Shown piece by piece: positions 51,765 through 60,671 of a stretch of 64,000 nucleotides of DNA; positions within the stretch are counted from its first letter, which is position 1, and each line of letters begins with the position of its first letter. The DNA lies in NCBI GenBank assembly GCA_017645785.1, contig JAGCNW010000010.1, positions 148,102-212,101 on the forward strand, given 5' to 3'. The notes beneath the pieces are model-generated. The model was not told where the DNA came from, did not search any database, and saw nothing but the letters and a program-made list of their open reading frames with translations. The stretch comes from Treponema sp. Lineage in GTDB: Bacteria > Spirochaetota > Spirochaetia > Treponematales > Treponemataceae. Made by a program: the position numbers and the translations under genes.

Positions 51765-53351
51765 TTACATAGCCGCCGAGCCGGTGTTCATCGAGGCCAA
51801 GAAGGCCGCGTTGTCCTTGCTCTTCTTCATGCGGTCAAGGATAAGCTCTGTGATTTCGGCGTCTTCCATCGGGTTGATGACCTTGCGCAAAATCCAAAGC
51901 TTTTGAAGCTCCTCTTCGGTAAGCAAAAGCTCTTCCTTGCGGGTGCCTGACTTTTTGATGTTGATGGCCGGGAACAAGCGGCGCTCGGCAAGCTTTCTGT
52001 CCAAGTCGATTTCGCTGTTTCCCGTTCCCTTGAATTCTTCGAAGATAACTTCGTCCATGCGGCTGCCGGTTTCGATCAAGGCTGTTGAAATGATTGTAAG
52101 AGATCCGCCCTCTTCTATGTTGCGGGCCGCGCCAAAGAATCTCTTGGGCTTGTGCAAGGCGTTTGAGTCAACGCCGCCCGACAATACTTTTCCGCTGGTC
52201 GGAACGGTCTGGTTGTAGGCGCGGGCCAAGCGAGTGATCGAGTCAAGGAAAATGACAACGTCGCGCTTGTGCTCTACAAGGCGCTTGGCCTTTTCCAAAA
52301 CCATTTCGGCTACGTTTACGTGGCGGGTGGCCTGCTCGTCAAAGGTTGAAGAAATGACTTCGGCCTTAATCGAGCGTTCCATCTCGGTAACTTCCTCGGG
52401 GCGTTCGTCAATCAAAAGAACGATGAGGTAAACCTCTGGATTGTTGGCGGTGATCGCGTTGGCCACCTTTTGCATCAAGGTTGTCTTTCCGGCTTTTGGC
52501 GGAGCGACGATCAAAAGGCGCTGGCCCTTTCCGATCGGGCTGAACAAGTCCACGATGCGGGTCGAAAGCTCGGTTGAAACAGTCTCCAGCTTGAACTTTT
52601 CGTTAGGATAAAGCGGCGTGAGGTTTTCGAAGGGAACGCGCGTTTGCGCCACGCGGGGATCGTCAAAGTTTACGCTCTCTATGCGCAAAAGAGCGAAGAA
52701 GCGCTCGCCCTCTTTGGGGCTTCTTGTCTGGCCGTAAACCGTGTCGCCCGTCTTAAGGTTGAACAAGCGGATTTGGCTGGGCGAAATGTAAATGTCGTCC
52801 GGGCCCGGAAGGTAGGAGTTTTGCGGGCTGCGCAAAAAGCCGTAGCCGTCGGGCAAAATCTCGAGGGCTCCGCTTGCGAAAATGATTCCGCCGTGCTCTG
52901 TGTGGGCCTTGAGGATTACAAAAATCAAGTCCTGCTTTTTCATCGGAGCCAGGTCGTCCGCGCTAAAGCCGTATTCCATCGCCATTTCGCGAAGTTCTAT
53001 CATTGATTTTTTTGTAAGTTCGTTGATTTCAAGGCGGGGTTTTTGGTCGTAGTCGGGAGAGTTCTCCGGTGTCGGAGTGTTGTCAGGCGCCATGTTCTCT
53101 TTGTTGGGCCTAAAGTTTCTTCGGTTGCCGGCAAAGCGGCCGGCCCTGTTGTCGCGGCCCTTGAATCCAAAGTGTCCGCCCTTTGCAGCCTGGTCTTCGC
53201 CTTCCGGCGCGGCGGGAGCCTCAGCGGCTTCTGCGGGGGCCGCGGCTTTTTCTTCAGCGGCTGCGGGAGCGGCGGCCTTCTTTACAACGCGGCGGCGCTT
53301 TGGCTTTTCTTCGGCGTTTTCCTGAGTCGTGTTTTGGTTTTCTTCGTCCAT
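51765..53351 (-). CDS. rho: Transcription termination factor Rho
   Basis: 528 residues. Hexameric RNA-dependent ATPase that ends transcripts. Residues 1-105 are an extra low-complexity segment (Ala/Glu/Lys-rich, then Arg/Asn/Gly-rich), a common insertion in Rho of non-enteric phyla. Rho N domain: [25 protein letters not shown]-binding domain: [30 protein letters not shown]. ATPase: [19 protein letters not shown] (Walker A), [35 protein letters not shown] (Walker B), [36 protein letters not shown]. The bactofilin gene precedes it. Confidence 0.96.
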   Translation of the reverse strand: MDEENQNTTQENAEEKPKRRRVVKKAAAPAAAEEKAAAPAEAAEAPAAPEGEDQAAKGGHFGFKGRDNRAGRFAGNRRNFRPNKENMAPDNTPTPENSPDYDQKPRLEINELTKKSMIELREMAMEYGFSADDLAPMKKQDLIFVILKAHTEHGGIIFASGALEILPDGYGFLRSPQNSYLPGPDDIYISPSQIRLFNLKTGDTVYGQTRSPKEGERFFALLRIESVNFDDPRVAQTRVPFENLTPLYPNEKFKLETVSTELSTRIVDLFSPIGKGQRLLIVAPPKAGKTTLMQKVANAITANNPEVYLIVLLIDERPEEVTEMERSIKAEVISSTFDEQATRHVNVAEMVLEKAKRLVEHKRDVVIFLDSITRLARAYNQTVPTSGKVLSGGVDSNALHKPKRFFGAARNIEEGGSLTIISTALIETGSRMDEVIFEEFKGTGNSEIDLDRKLAERRLFPAINIKKSGTRKEELLLTEEELQKLWILRKVINPMEDAEITELILDRMKKSKDNAAFLASMNTGSAAM

Positions 53352-53431
53352 AAAAAATGGTCTCCAGATAAAAATAAAATAATTATAAAAAAATATTCAA
53401 AAATTAATTATTGCGTGATTTATAAAAAAAG

Positions 53432-53456
53432 AAAAAAAAGATTTCCCACAAATCTT
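53432..53456 (-). terminator. Small hairpin and T tract in the rho leader
   Basis: Minus strand: AAGATTT, GTGGG loop, AAATCTT followed by eight T. It lies right at the predicted rho transcription start and after the bactofilin stop, so it could terminate the upstream operon or attenuate rho. Confidence 0.6.
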
Positions 53457-53463
53457 TACAAGT

Positions 53464-53492
53464 ATTTTATATCAAATAATTAAATTTGTCAA
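53464..53492 (-). promoter_or_regulatory. Promoter of rho
   Basis: Minus strand: TTGACA (53487-53492), 17-base spacer, TAAAAT (53464-53469). Start near 53457, leaving a 105-base AT-rich leader before the rho ATG. Confidence 0.7.
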
Positions 53493-53497
53493 ACAAA

Positions 53498-53914
53498 TTA
53501 TTCCGTGTCTGAATCGGACTTTAACAACAATGTTTGCTTGTATTCTTCGCTGGCCACGCTGAACAAGTCTACGTCGGGCTCGCTTTCGAGCATTGTGACC
53601 TGGCCTTCAAAATCAACGTTGTCGGCGATTCTAAGGCGGGCTGTCTCTACATTGCCCTTAACCTTGCTGCCGTTGCACATCTCAACTCTTTCTGTCGCCG
53701 AGATGTTTCCAGTAACCGAGCCAGAAATTACGATTGAGCTTGCGGACATTTTATCCACCGTGCAAACCGCCGATTTGTCTATGTCAAGATTTCCGTTGGA
53801 ATTGATGGTGCCGTTGAACTTTCCGTTAATCTTAAGGTTGTCGGTAAATTCCAAAACTCCGTCAAAAGAAGTTTCCGAGCCAAGAATTGTGTAGTTTTTT
53901 GATTGTTGTTCCAT
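53498..53914 (-). CDS. Bactofilin
   Basis: 138 residues. Cytoskeletal protein that polymerises into filaments. The beta-solenoid core spans about 8-115, with regular turns (SFDGVLEFTDNLKINGKFNGTI, LDIDKSAVC, IVISGSVTGNISATERVEM, KVKGNVETARLRI, VDFEGQV). Ends with an acidic, likely disordered tail. Starts two bases after the HU stop, so it is in the rpsT-HU operon. In spirochaetes bactofilins affect cell shape and motility; role here is inference. Confidence 0.88.
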   Translation of the reverse strand: MEQQSKNYTILGSETSFDGVLEFTDNLKINGKFNGTINSNGNLDIDKSAVCTVDKMSASSIVISGSVTGNISATERVEMCNGSKVKGNVETARLRIADNVDFEGQVTMLESEPDVDLFSVASEEYKQTLLLKSDSDTE

Positions 53915-53916
53915 CG

Positions 53917-54228
53917 TCAGCTCTCTTGAACGGGCAGCTCGCCGAGCGTTTTTTTGAGTTCCTTTCCAGCGCGGAAAGCGGCCACATAGTGCGCCTGCAT
54001 AGAAGACGTTTGGCCGGTCTTGGGATTTCTCACGACTTCGCGGCCCTTTCTAAGGCGGGCCTCAAAGGTTCCGAATCCCCGAAGTTCAATCGTGCAGCCT
54101 TGCGAGATGGATTTTTTCAATTCTCCCACAAAGGCTTCGATTATTTCTTGAATTTGGCCTTTTTCGTATTTTGAATTTTGGTAAACCGCTTCAACCAAGT
54201 CATACTTTGTAATCTTTTTTGAAAGCAT
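53917..54228 (-). CDS. HU-family DNA-binding protein
   Basis: 103 residues from ATG 54228. Small histone-like protein that bends DNA. Recognised by KKITKYDLVEAVYQNSKY, IIEAFVGELKKSISQGCTIELRGFGTFEARLRKGREVVRNPKTGQ, and the end PVQES. An in-frame TTG four codons upstream has no Shine-Dalgarno; AGGA before the ATG is close but usable. Second gene after rpsT. Confidence 0.93.
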   Translation of the reverse strand: MLSKKITKYDLVEAVYQNSKYEKGQIQEIIEAFVGELKKSISQGCTIELRGFGTFEARLRKGREVVRNPKTGQTSSMQAHYVAAFRAGKELKKTLGELPVQES

Positions 54229-54253
54229 AGGTCCTGCCAAAATTCAAATACTT

Positions 54254-54541
54254 TTAGTTGGCGGCCGCCTGTTGAACGAACGTCACATTGTAAAGGCGTG
54301 TCATGCGGCTCTTTTTGCGCGAAGCGGCGTTAAGAGTTACTACACCCTTAAGGCGGGCTGAGTCCAAAGCGCTCTGAAGCTGCTTGAGCTTAGCGGCGGC
54401 CGCCTCCTTGTCCTTTTTAAGAACCAACGCTACAAACTGTTTTGCGTAAGTGCGGCATTCTGATTTAATTGCCTTGTTGCGCATGCGGCGCTTCTCGCTC
54501 TGAACATGGCGCTTTTCTGCTGAAGTCTGATTTCTAGCCAA
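54254..54541 (-). CDS. rpsT: 30S ribosomal protein S20
   Basis: 95 residues from TTG at 54541, translating as MARNQTSAEKRHVQSEKRRMRNKAIKS. GGGGGAT stands five bases upstream of this TTG, and family homology begins here; an in-frame TTG at 54553 falls inside that ribosome site. Binds 16S rRNA early in 30S assembly. First gene of the rpsT-HU-bactofilin operon. Confidence 0.94.
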   Translation of the reverse strand: MARNQTSAEKRHVQSEKRRMRNKAIKSECRTYAKQFVALVLKKDKEAAAAKLKQLQSALDSARLKGVVTLNAASRKKSRMTRLYNVTFVQQAAAN

Positions 54542-54578
54542 GATATCCCCCAAAATAATTTAAGAAAATGTAAAAATA

Positions 54579-54607
54579 ATTTTAACAATTTTGGAGAATT
54601 GTGTCAA
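54579..54607 (-). promoter_or_regulatory. Promoter of rpsT
   Basis: Minus strand: TTGACA (54602-54607), 17-base spacer, TAAAAT (54579-54584). Confidence 0.75.
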
Positions 54608-54630
54608 TATAGAAAATGAAAGAAAAAAGC

Positions 54631-54845
54631 AGCGGACTTGATAGGCAGGGCCTAGCGACGAAAAAACGCTCCCAGTCGACGGGCGATTGTCGAAACCGCT
54701 AGATATCGTCGCTACACACATTTTGCCCCTTGAAACTATCTACGGCTGCCGCTTGCGCGGCAGGGGCAAAATGAGTATTTTCGCCAATCGCCCGTCTCCT
54801 TCGCGCTTTTTTTCACCCTAAATTGCCCCGCCTTTTCTGTCCGCT
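54631..54845. repeat. 215-base nested imperfect palindrome
   Basis: Arms of about 60 bases: AGCGGAC (54631-54637) with GTCCGCT (54839-54845), GGCAGGGC with GCCCCGCC, TAG..GAAAAAA..GC with its complement, and GACGGGCGATTG (54678-54689) with CAATCGCCCGTC (54785-54796). Inside, TTTTGCCCCT (54721-54730) pairs with AGGGGCAAAA (54762-54771), and GCCGC/GCGGC closes the centre. It fills most of the gap between divergent genes. No ORF, tRNA or tmRNA is supported. It could be a non-autonomous element or a structured RNA. Confidence 0.8.
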
Positions 54846-54854
54846 TTTTTATTG

Positions 54855-54883
54855 TTCACTTTAATTGTTTTAATTCCGATAAT
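54855..54883 (+). promoter_or_regulatory. Promoter of the secreted-protein gene, leaderless arrangement
   Basis: TTCACT (54855-54860), 17-base spacer, GATAAT (54878-54883), six bases to GTG 54890; no Shine-Dalgarno. Confidence 0.45.
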
Positions 54884-54889
54884 ATAATC

Positions 54890-55981
54890 GTGAAATTGTT
54901 TCAAAAATCATTGCTAACACTATATATTTTTCTAGCGGCGGGAGCGGCGGGGGCCCAGGTTACCGACGGGGCCTTTTCAGAGGGCGTTCCCGAGGCCTTT
55001 GAAGGCGTTTGGGAACGGGACGACCGATACGTCATTTTTTCTTGCAAAGACGGCCAGGACGAGCCCAAGCAAAAGGAAGCGGCCGCGATTTTGCTCAAAA
55101 CCTTTTACAGCTGGTACTTGGACAGGACCGCAGAGCCCGAGTCCTGGAGCGAAAAAAGGACTTTAAACGATTCCACCTGTCCTGAGGCGGAACGAATTTT
55201 CATCGAATACAGGCCCTTGGTGACAAGCAAGGGGCCGGCAAAGGACGCCTCCGTTTGGGAAATCTTTCTTTGGCATCCAAGGCTTAGGGAGGCAAGCGTC
55301 ATTCCCGTGGCCATCATCGGCGGGAATCTTTACCTCAATTTTGCCGTAAAACTCAACACGCAGGGCGACGAAACAAGCGAAAATGAAGGAAGCGCGCAAG
55401 ACAAAAAAGATGCCGACCCTTTGGAAGGCTTTTGGTGCAAAATGTCGGAGGCCGACGGCGTAAAGGTTTGCCCGCCGGTCACATCTACGGACATCTATTC
55501 CACCTACATAACGAAGGACGCGGTCTACACAATACGCTATTGGCGCACAGACATGGAATACTCAAACGAAATGGCGTTTTTTAGCGACGGCGGACAAACA
55601 TTCTCTGTCGTAAAGCACATCCAGTCCGCGGGAAAGATTTACACTTGCGCCAACGGCCGCAGCGTCACAATAAGGAACGTTCAAAAGACAAACGACCGGC
55701 CCCAAGTTTACGAGCTTGACGGAGCCGCGCAAATATGCGGCCTGGGAGAGCCATACCTCAAGCGCGTCCAAGACGTTGGAAGCCAAGAGGCGGCCGTCGC
55801 GCTTGCAAAAAAATACTTCGCGCAAAGGGCGCCGAATCCTGACCCGCCCTTCCCGCCTTCCAACTTGGACTGGCGCATGGACCAAATCAACCAGCTCGAA
55901 TCCGGAAACCAAATCATTCAGGCGGTCAGAAAGCGCCAGCGCGAGTTCGCCGAAAAATATCCGTCGCGGGAAATTTATTAA
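54890..55981 (+). CDS. Secreted protein of unknown function
   Basis: 363 residues starting with GTG. Signal peptide KSLLTLYIFLAAGAAGAQ, cleavage probably after GAA or AGA. No lipobox. I recognise no family. The mature part seems to contain two related lipocalin-like segments (EAFEGVWERDDRYVIFSC and LEGFWCKMSEADGVKVC, each followed by a strand-rich stretch), suggesting an internal duplication with roles in the envelope. Cysteines: one pair each in the second half (CKM, KVCPP, YTCANG, QICGLG). Ends with a charged helix. Convergent with recJ. Confidence 0.6.
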   Translation: MKLFQKSLLTLYIFLAAGAAGAQVTDGAFSEGVPEAFEGVWERDDRYVIFSCKDGQDEPKQKEAAAILLKTFYSWYLDRTAEPESWSEKRTLNDSTCPEAERIFIEYRPLVTSKGPAKDASVWEIFLWHPRLREASVIPVAIIGGNLYLNFAVKLNTQGDETSENEGSAQDKKDADPLEGFWCKMSEADGVKVCPPVTSTDIYSTYITKDAVYTIRYWRTDMEYSNEMAFFSDGGQTFSVVKHIQSAGKIYTCANGRSVTIRNVQKTNDRPQVYELDGAAQICGLGEPYLKRVQDVGSQEAAVALAKKYFAQRAPNPDPPFPPSNLDWRMDQINQLESGNQIIQAVRKRQREFAEKYPSREIY

Positions 55982-55990
55982 ACTTTTACG

Positions 55991-56060
55991 CAATATGTCG
56001 CTACGCGCCATTTTGCTATAGGAACTTTATTCAACTGCCCGCTCTCGCGGGCTGGCAATC
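55991..56060 (-). repeat. Dispersed palindromic repeat covering the recJ 3' end
   Basis: Minus strand GATTGCCAGC, GCCCGC/GCGGGC hairpin, AGTTGAATAAA, TAGCAAAATGGCGCG, AGCGACATA: the same element as 46501-46579. It codes the last nine residues and stop of RecJ. Confidence 0.8.
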
Positions 56061-58166
56061 AACAACTACAAGTTGGCGGCCTTCGTGGCCGTTAAAGGTG
56101 TTGCGCTGAAAATTATAGGCAACGTCAACAAAGTCTCCGTCGTTAAATTCCGTTTTGTAGCGGCTGGCCTGGTCCCACCACAAGGCCGGCCATTTTTGGC
56201 TTCCGATTTCCAAATAGAATTTTAAGTGCTGCCGCTCTCCCTTGCCCAAAATCTGGGCGCCGGCGATTCTGGCGCGCTTGGTCATAAAAACAAGCTCCGG
56301 GTTTTCGTTTCCGTAGGGCTCAAAGAGGTCCACGATTTTTATCAAGTCGTCGTTGACGTATTGGGCTGTCAACTCCGCGTCGATGTCAACGATTAGCTCT
56401 TCGTCGGCGCCCAGTTCCAAGGCTTGGACGAGGCCGCCGATCTTTTGCTGGAAAAGCTCAAAGTTTTGCGCCGTAAGCGAAAAGCCCGCCGCGCCCGCGT
56501 GGCCGCCGTGGTTTATGAAGATGTCGCCAAACTGGTCCAAGAAGTCCGTGCAGTTCACTCCGCGGGCGGTTCTCATCGAGCCGGTGTAAATGTCGGCGGC
56601 CTTTGTCATCGCTATGGAAGGAACTCCCAAGCGCTGGACCAATTTTGCGGCGATGCGGCCGACAACGCCGCGATGAATTTTTTCTTCGACTATCAGGCAA
56701 AACTTTCCGTTGAATTTTTGCAATGACTTTTCGGGACGGCCGCCCAAGAATTCCCAGGCGGAGTTTTCCAAGTTTTTTCGGTTTTCGTTGTGGCCCAAAA
56801 TTTTTTGGGCAAAGGACTCGCGCTGGTCGGGACTTTCGGCCAAAAACAAGTTCAATGAATCTTCGGGGCTTCCGATGCGGCCGGCCGCGTTTAGGGCGGG
56901 AATCACGTTCCAGCCCAAGTCCTTGGCGCTAATCTTTTTTCCTAAAAGGCCTTGCCGCGCCATCAGTTCCAACAAGCCTGAACGGGGACGCCCAGTGTTC
57001 ATCGTGTTGAGCGCCCTGCGCGCGAAAATTCTGTTTTCGTTTTTAAGGGGCATTATGTCGCTAAAGACCGAAAGCGCCACAAGCTGCAAGTCCCGCTCGT
57101 CGCATTCCTTGATTGACGGAAAGCTTTGCGCGATTTTCTTGTCCAAGTAAGTGACAAAAATGTTGTAAAAGGCTTCGAGTTCCGTTCCCGCTTCTTCCGA
57201 ATACAAGGCGATTTTTGAAAGCGACGAAAGCTTTTGCAAGGAAACGTTGGACACATAAGGAATGATTTTCGCAGCTTCGGGCCTAAGGTCAAACAAGTTG
57301 AATTCGACTCCGCCGCCAAAAAGATTCTTCAACGCGGCCGAAACGGCGGGAGCGTCCCAAACAAAGATTTGCTCGCCCCGCAAAAATTCAACCAAGCCGC
57401 TGGAAGCCAAGCTTGACGTTCCGTCCGAAAAGTCTTTTTCATAAGCCTTGCGCTTAACCAAGTTTCTAAGCTTTAGGCATTCGACAACCGTGTCGTCTCG
57501 GACGTTCAAAAGGCAAATGTCCTGCTTGTACAATTCGGTTTGCGAAAAGCGCAGGGCTTGCGCAAGCTTAAAGGCGACGGAACAGCCGGAAATCTCCGTA
57601 AAAGGATAGCCCGAGTCTGGAAGCTTTGGATTCAATATGATGTCGGCCGCGGGAAGGCGGTCCGGCGGATTGTGGTGGTCGGTAACGATGACGCTTACGC
57701 CCAACTCTTGCGCGCGCTGGATTTCGGCGTAGTTTGAGATTCCGCAGTCAACCGTTATCAAAAGGCTTCCGTAATCTTTGGCGAACTCCTCGACCGCGGC
57801 CGCGCTCAATCCGTAAGAGTCGTCGCCCGAAGGCAGGCGCCAAGAAACGTCTATATTCATCCGCTTGAGCTGCTCGTACAAAACGGCGGTCGCCGTTATT
57901 CCGTCAACGTCGCGGTCGCCGAATATCAAGACTTTTTCGCCTTCGTCAACGGCGGCCAAAATGCGGTCAACCGCGTCTTCCATTTGGCTAAACTCGAAGG
58001 GCTTCCACAAAAAGCGAGCGTCGTCCTCCAAGTAGTAAAGCAAGTCGCTCCCCGCGGTGACTCCCCTGCGCGCGAAAATCGAGGCCTCCAAGGCGCCCAG
58101 CTTGTACTTGTTGTGCAAGGCCAGGGCCTGGTCTCTTGAGATTTCTTTTTTATTCCAGGTTTTCAA
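56031..58166 (-). CDS. recJ: Single-stranded-DNA-specific exonuclease RecJ
   Basis: 711 residues. Mn-dependent 5'-3' exonuclease in recombination and mismatch repair. DHH motifs: LIFGDRDVDGITATAVL (the usual DYDVDG has Arg for Tyr), LITVDCGISN, VIVTDHHNPP, ILNPKLPDSGYPF. DHHA1: CLIVEEKIHRGVVGRIAAKLV, and GVNCTDFLDQFGDIFINHGGHAGAAGFSL. Longer than E. coli RecJ (577) owing to an insert of about 120 residues at 230-350. Its last residues, DCQPARAGS, come from a dispersed repeat. Follows the pyrimidine phosphorylase gene by 15 bases in a recO-phosphorylase-recJ operon. Confidence 0.92.
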   Translation of the reverse strand: MKTWNKKEISRDQALALHNKYKLGALEASIFARRGVTAGSDLLYYLEDDARFLWKPFEFSQMEDAVDRILAAVDEGEKVLIFGDRDVDGITATAVLYEQLKRMNIDVSWRLPSGDDSYGLSAAAVEEFAKDYGSLLITVDCGISNYAEIQRAQELGVSVIVTDHHNPPDRLPAADIILNPKLPDSGYPFTEISGCSVAFKLAQALRFSQTELYKQDICLLNVRDDTVVECLKLRNLVKRKAYEKDFSDGTSSLASSGLVEFLRGEQIFVWDAPAVSAALKNLFGGGVEFNLFDLRPEAAKIIPYVSNVSLQKLSSLSKIALYSEEAGTELEAFYNIFVTYLDKKIAQSFPSIKECDERDLQLVALSVFSDIMPLKNENRIFARRALNTMNTGRPRSGLLELMARQGLLGKKISAKDLGWNVIPALNAAGRIGSPEDSLNLFLAESPDQRESFAQKILGHNENRKNLENSAWEFLGGRPEKSLQKFNGKFCLIVEEKIHRGVVGRIAAKLVQRLGVPSIAMTKAADIYTGSMRTARGVNCTDFLDQFGDIFINHGGHAGAAGFSLTAQNFELFQQKIGGLVQALELGADEELIVDIDAELTAQYVNDDLIKIVDLFEPYGNENPELVFMTKRARIAGAQILGKGERQHLKFYLEIGSQKWPALWWDQASRYKTEFNDGDFVDVAYNFQRNTFNGHEGRQLVVVDCQPARAGS

Positions 58167-58181
58167 AATCGCTTTTCCAAC

Positions 58182-59546
58182 TTAATTGATTTCTTTGTAA
58201 ATAAGCGGAACTTTCTCCGGCGCGCTGTCTTGGTAAGAAAGCGCCTCCTTAAGCTTTGCAAGCGCGGGCTCAAGGCATTCCTTGTCTTTTCCGTAGACTT
58301 CCATGACGACGTCTCCAGCCTTGACCTTCTCTCCGCTTCGTACGCGCAAAATCATTCCCGCGTCAGGGCAAACAGAATCGGTGGTCTTGTTGCGGCCCAC
58401 GCCAAGGTAAACTCCGGCCAAGCCGGTCTTGTAGGCGTCGATGTTAATGTAGCCGTCCTTTTCGGCCTTAAGCTCGGCCTTATACTGGCTGCGGCGCTTT
58501 CCGACTTGCTCCATAAGTTTCTTTGAGTCGCCGCCCTGGCGGTTTACGTTGTCCAAGAACTTTTGGAGGGCCGCCCCGGAAGAAACCGCTTCCTTGCACT
58601 TTGCGATTCCGTCTTCCTTGGAAGAAGCCTTTCCTCCAAGAATGAGCATTTGGGCGCCCAAGGCGTAAGTAAGCTCCATTACGTCTTCGGGGCCCTTGCC
58701 TTGCAAGCATTCGACAGTTTCCTCTATCTCCAAGAAGTTTCCAATCTTGTAGCCAAGCGGCGTGTTCATGTTCGTTATCAAGGCCGCGGCTTTTTTGCCC
58801 ATCGCTTGGGCGGTCTTCACAAGGGAATTGGCAAGCTCCATAGCCGCCGCGCGGGTTTTCATAAAGGCCCCGCTTCCGTACTTTACGTCAAAGACAAGCG
58901 CGTCGCTTCCTTCGGCGACCTTCTTTGAAAGAATGCTGGCGGTGATGAGCGGAACCGACTCCACCGTTCCGGTAACGTCGCGCAAGGCGTAAAGCAAGCG
59001 GTCGGCTGGAACGATTTCTTTTGTCTGGCCGGTCATCGCGAAGCCGTCCTTGGAAATGTAGTCGCGGAAAACGTCGGGCGTCAAGCCGACCTTGTAGCCT
59101 TCGATTGACTCAAGCTTGTCCAAGGTTCCGCCGGTGTGTCCAAGAGCGCGGCCGCTCATCATAGGGATTTGGACTCCGCACGCCGCGACGATCGGAGCGA
59201 GCGGCAAAGAAATTTTGTCGCCGACGCCGCCGGTGGAATGCTTGTCAACAAAGGGGCCGCGCAAGCCCATAGCCTCATACTTGTCTCCATGCAATTCAAT
59301 GACGTCGCCGGAATGAAGCATTAGCTTTGTGAGAGAGGCGGATTCCTCAAAGTCCATTCCGTTAAAGTAAACGGCCATAAGCCAAGAGGAGATTTGATAT
59401 TCGGGAATCGTTCCCGCGACATAGCCGTCAACGATGAATTTGATTTCTTCTTCGCTAAGCTTTGTGTCTCCAACCATAGAGCGCTTGCCATTGTCGTCAA
59501 CGACAAAGGAGCCGCGTTTTTTCATAATGATGTCTACCGCTCTCAT
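58182..59546 (-). CDS. Pyrimidine-nucleoside (thymidine) phosphorylase
   Basis: 454 residues. Cleaves thymidine or uridine with phosphate to base and (deoxy)ribose-1-phosphate. Motifs: MRAVDIIMKKRGS, SSWLMAVYFNGMDFEE, FVDKHSTGGVGDKISLPLAPIVAACG (family signature), MSGRALGHTGGTLDKLESI, LVFDVKYGSGAFMKT. C-terminal domain with GVYLGVGR. Length fits Pdp/DeoA. Its ATG overlaps the recO stop by four bases. Confidence 0.93.
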   Translation of the reverse strand: MRAVDIIMKKRGSFVVDDNGKRSMVGDTKLSEEEIKFIVDGYVAGTIPEYQISSWLMAVYFNGMDFEESASLTKLMLHSGDVIELHGDKYEAMGLRGPFVDKHSTGGVGDKISLPLAPIVAACGVQIPMMSGRALGHTGGTLDKLESIEGYKVGLTPDVFRDYISKDGFAMTGQTKEIVPADRLLYALRDVTGTVESVPLITASILSKKVAEGSDALVFDVKYGSGAFMKTRAAAMELANSLVKTAQAMGKKAAALITNMNTPLGYKIGNFLEIEETVECLQGKGPEDVMELTYALGAQMLILGGKASSKEDGIAKCKEAVSSGAALQKFLDNVNRQGGDSKKLMEQVGKRRSQYKAELKAEKDGYINIDAYKTGLAGVYLGVGRNKTTDSVCPDAGMILRVRSGEKVKAGDVVMEVYGKDKECLEPALAKLKEALSYQDSAPEKVPLIYKEIN

Positions 59547-60343
59547 AAAATGCCCTTTCCTGATTCCAAAGTTTTAAGTTTTATGCCCAAGGCGCTTTCG
59601 ATAAGCTCATACAAAAACGCCTTTAGTTGACCAAAATCACGCTCCGGCAATTGAGCCTTGCGCGCGGCGGCCATGTCGCCCGGACTTGTTCCGCCAGAAA
59701 TTTGAAGGTAAAAAAGCGCCGTCTCGGAAAGCCTCGTTCCTTTTTCTTGCGGAGAAAAACAGTCCGCGCAGACAAAGGACGCTTCGCTCGGCGAATACAA
59801 AGCAAATCTTTTTCCACCCGCTTCCAATTCTAGCGCGCTTTCGGAAAAATTGCTAGATGAAAAGTCCTTTTGGCAGCGCGAGCAGCTTTGCGTTTGCGGC
59901 CTCACTCCAAGCAAGTCCACATAACGCCACAAAAAGCGCAAAAGGCCAAGCCTGGCTTCGGACTCCCCCAAGAGGTCCATTCCGTCCAAAAAGCCGTTCA
60001 TCAAAAGATAGCACTGCTCCGGGCTTCCCGCGCACTTTGACTTGGAGACAATCTCTCCGGCCAAGGCGGCCGCGAAGGACTTGAAAAGGTTTTCGCGGAA
60101 GGTGGGATGGTATTTTTGGACGTCAAAGTCGCTTATCTTGCAGGAGGACTTTTCTTCGTTTTTATACAGATAGGCCGCGCCCCGGTTCCAAGGGCTCACC
60201 GCCCCCCGCAGCTTGCTTTTGGGGCCGCCAAAGAGAGTCGCCCATTCAATTCCGTCCTTAGACAAAAGGCACACGGAGCGGTTGTCCTGCGCCGTCGCCT
60301 TGACGGAAAGGACCAACGCCTCCTTTTTGATGTTACGGTTCAT
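59543..60343 (-). CDS. recO: DNA repair protein RecO
   Basis: 266 residues from the second of two adjacent ATGs. RecO loads RecA on SSB-coated DNA. N-terminal OB fold: ALVLSVKATAQDNRSVCLLSKDGIEWATLFGGPKSK; C-terminal zinc finger SCSRCQKD and CADC. A weak -10 (TATCTT) lies seven bases upstream of the chosen ATG with no Shine-Dalgarno, again hinting at leaderless translation. First gene of the recO-phosphorylase-recJ operon. Confidence 0.85.
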   Translation of the reverse strand: MNRNIKKEALVLSVKATAQDNRSVCLLSKDGIEWATLFGGPKSKLRGAVSPWNRGAAYLYKNEEKSSCKISDFDVQKYHPTFRENLFKSFAAALAGEIVSKSKCAGSPEQCYLLMNGFLDGMDLLGESEARLGLLRFLWRYVDLLGVRPQTQSCSRCQKDFSSSNFSESALELEAGGKRFALYSPSEASFVCADCFSPQEKGTRLSETALFYLQISGGTSPGDMAAARKAQLPERDFGQLKAFLYELIESALGIKLKTLESGKGIL

Positions 60344-60424
60344 CATATATAAGATACAACTTTTTAACGAAAATTTCACATTTTTTTGAAAAAAATCGCA
60401 AAAAAATTGAAAAAACGCGGACTA

Positions 60425-60453
60425 TTGACACAATTCCTCCTTTTCTATATAAT
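60425..60453 (+). promoter_or_regulatory. Promoter of rpoZ-miaA
   Basis: TTGACA (60425-60430), 17-base spacer, TATAAT (60448-60453): full consensus. Confidence 0.85.
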
Positions 60454-60479
60454 AATTTATCAATTTTTGGGAGACAAAG

Positions 60480-60671
60480 ATGATTTTTCCTTTGGAACAG
60501 CTCGTTAGATTCACTGACAACATTTACGAAATAACAGTGGCCGCCAACCGCCGCGCCTACCAGATGTCAATGGTAAAGGATCCCTTGATCGCCGAAAACC
60601 ACGACAAAGTCGTTTCATTGGCCGCCAAGCAGCTTTTTACCGAAGAAGTGACATACAGAATTGCGGAATAA
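60480..60671 (+). CDS. rpoZ: RNA polymerase omega subunit
   Basis: 63 residues, MIFPLEQLVRFTDNIYEITVAANRRAYQMS... with the omega pattern of an N-terminal helix, YE(L/I)T.AA.RRAYQ and VVSLAAKQLFTEEVTY. Short like other Treponema omega proteins. GGGAG six bases upstream. It assists beta-prime folding and stability. Overlaps miaA by 11 bases. Confidence 0.82.
   Translation: MIFPLEQLVRFTDNIYEITVAANRRAYQMSMVKDPLIAENHDKVVSLAAKQLFTEEVTYRIAE

Noticed and set aside
54631..54845. tmRNA, RNase P or 6S RNA in the palindromic gap
   Set aside because: No tag reading frame, no tRNA-like ends and no conserved core of those RNAs could be seen; the symmetry points to an inverted repeat.
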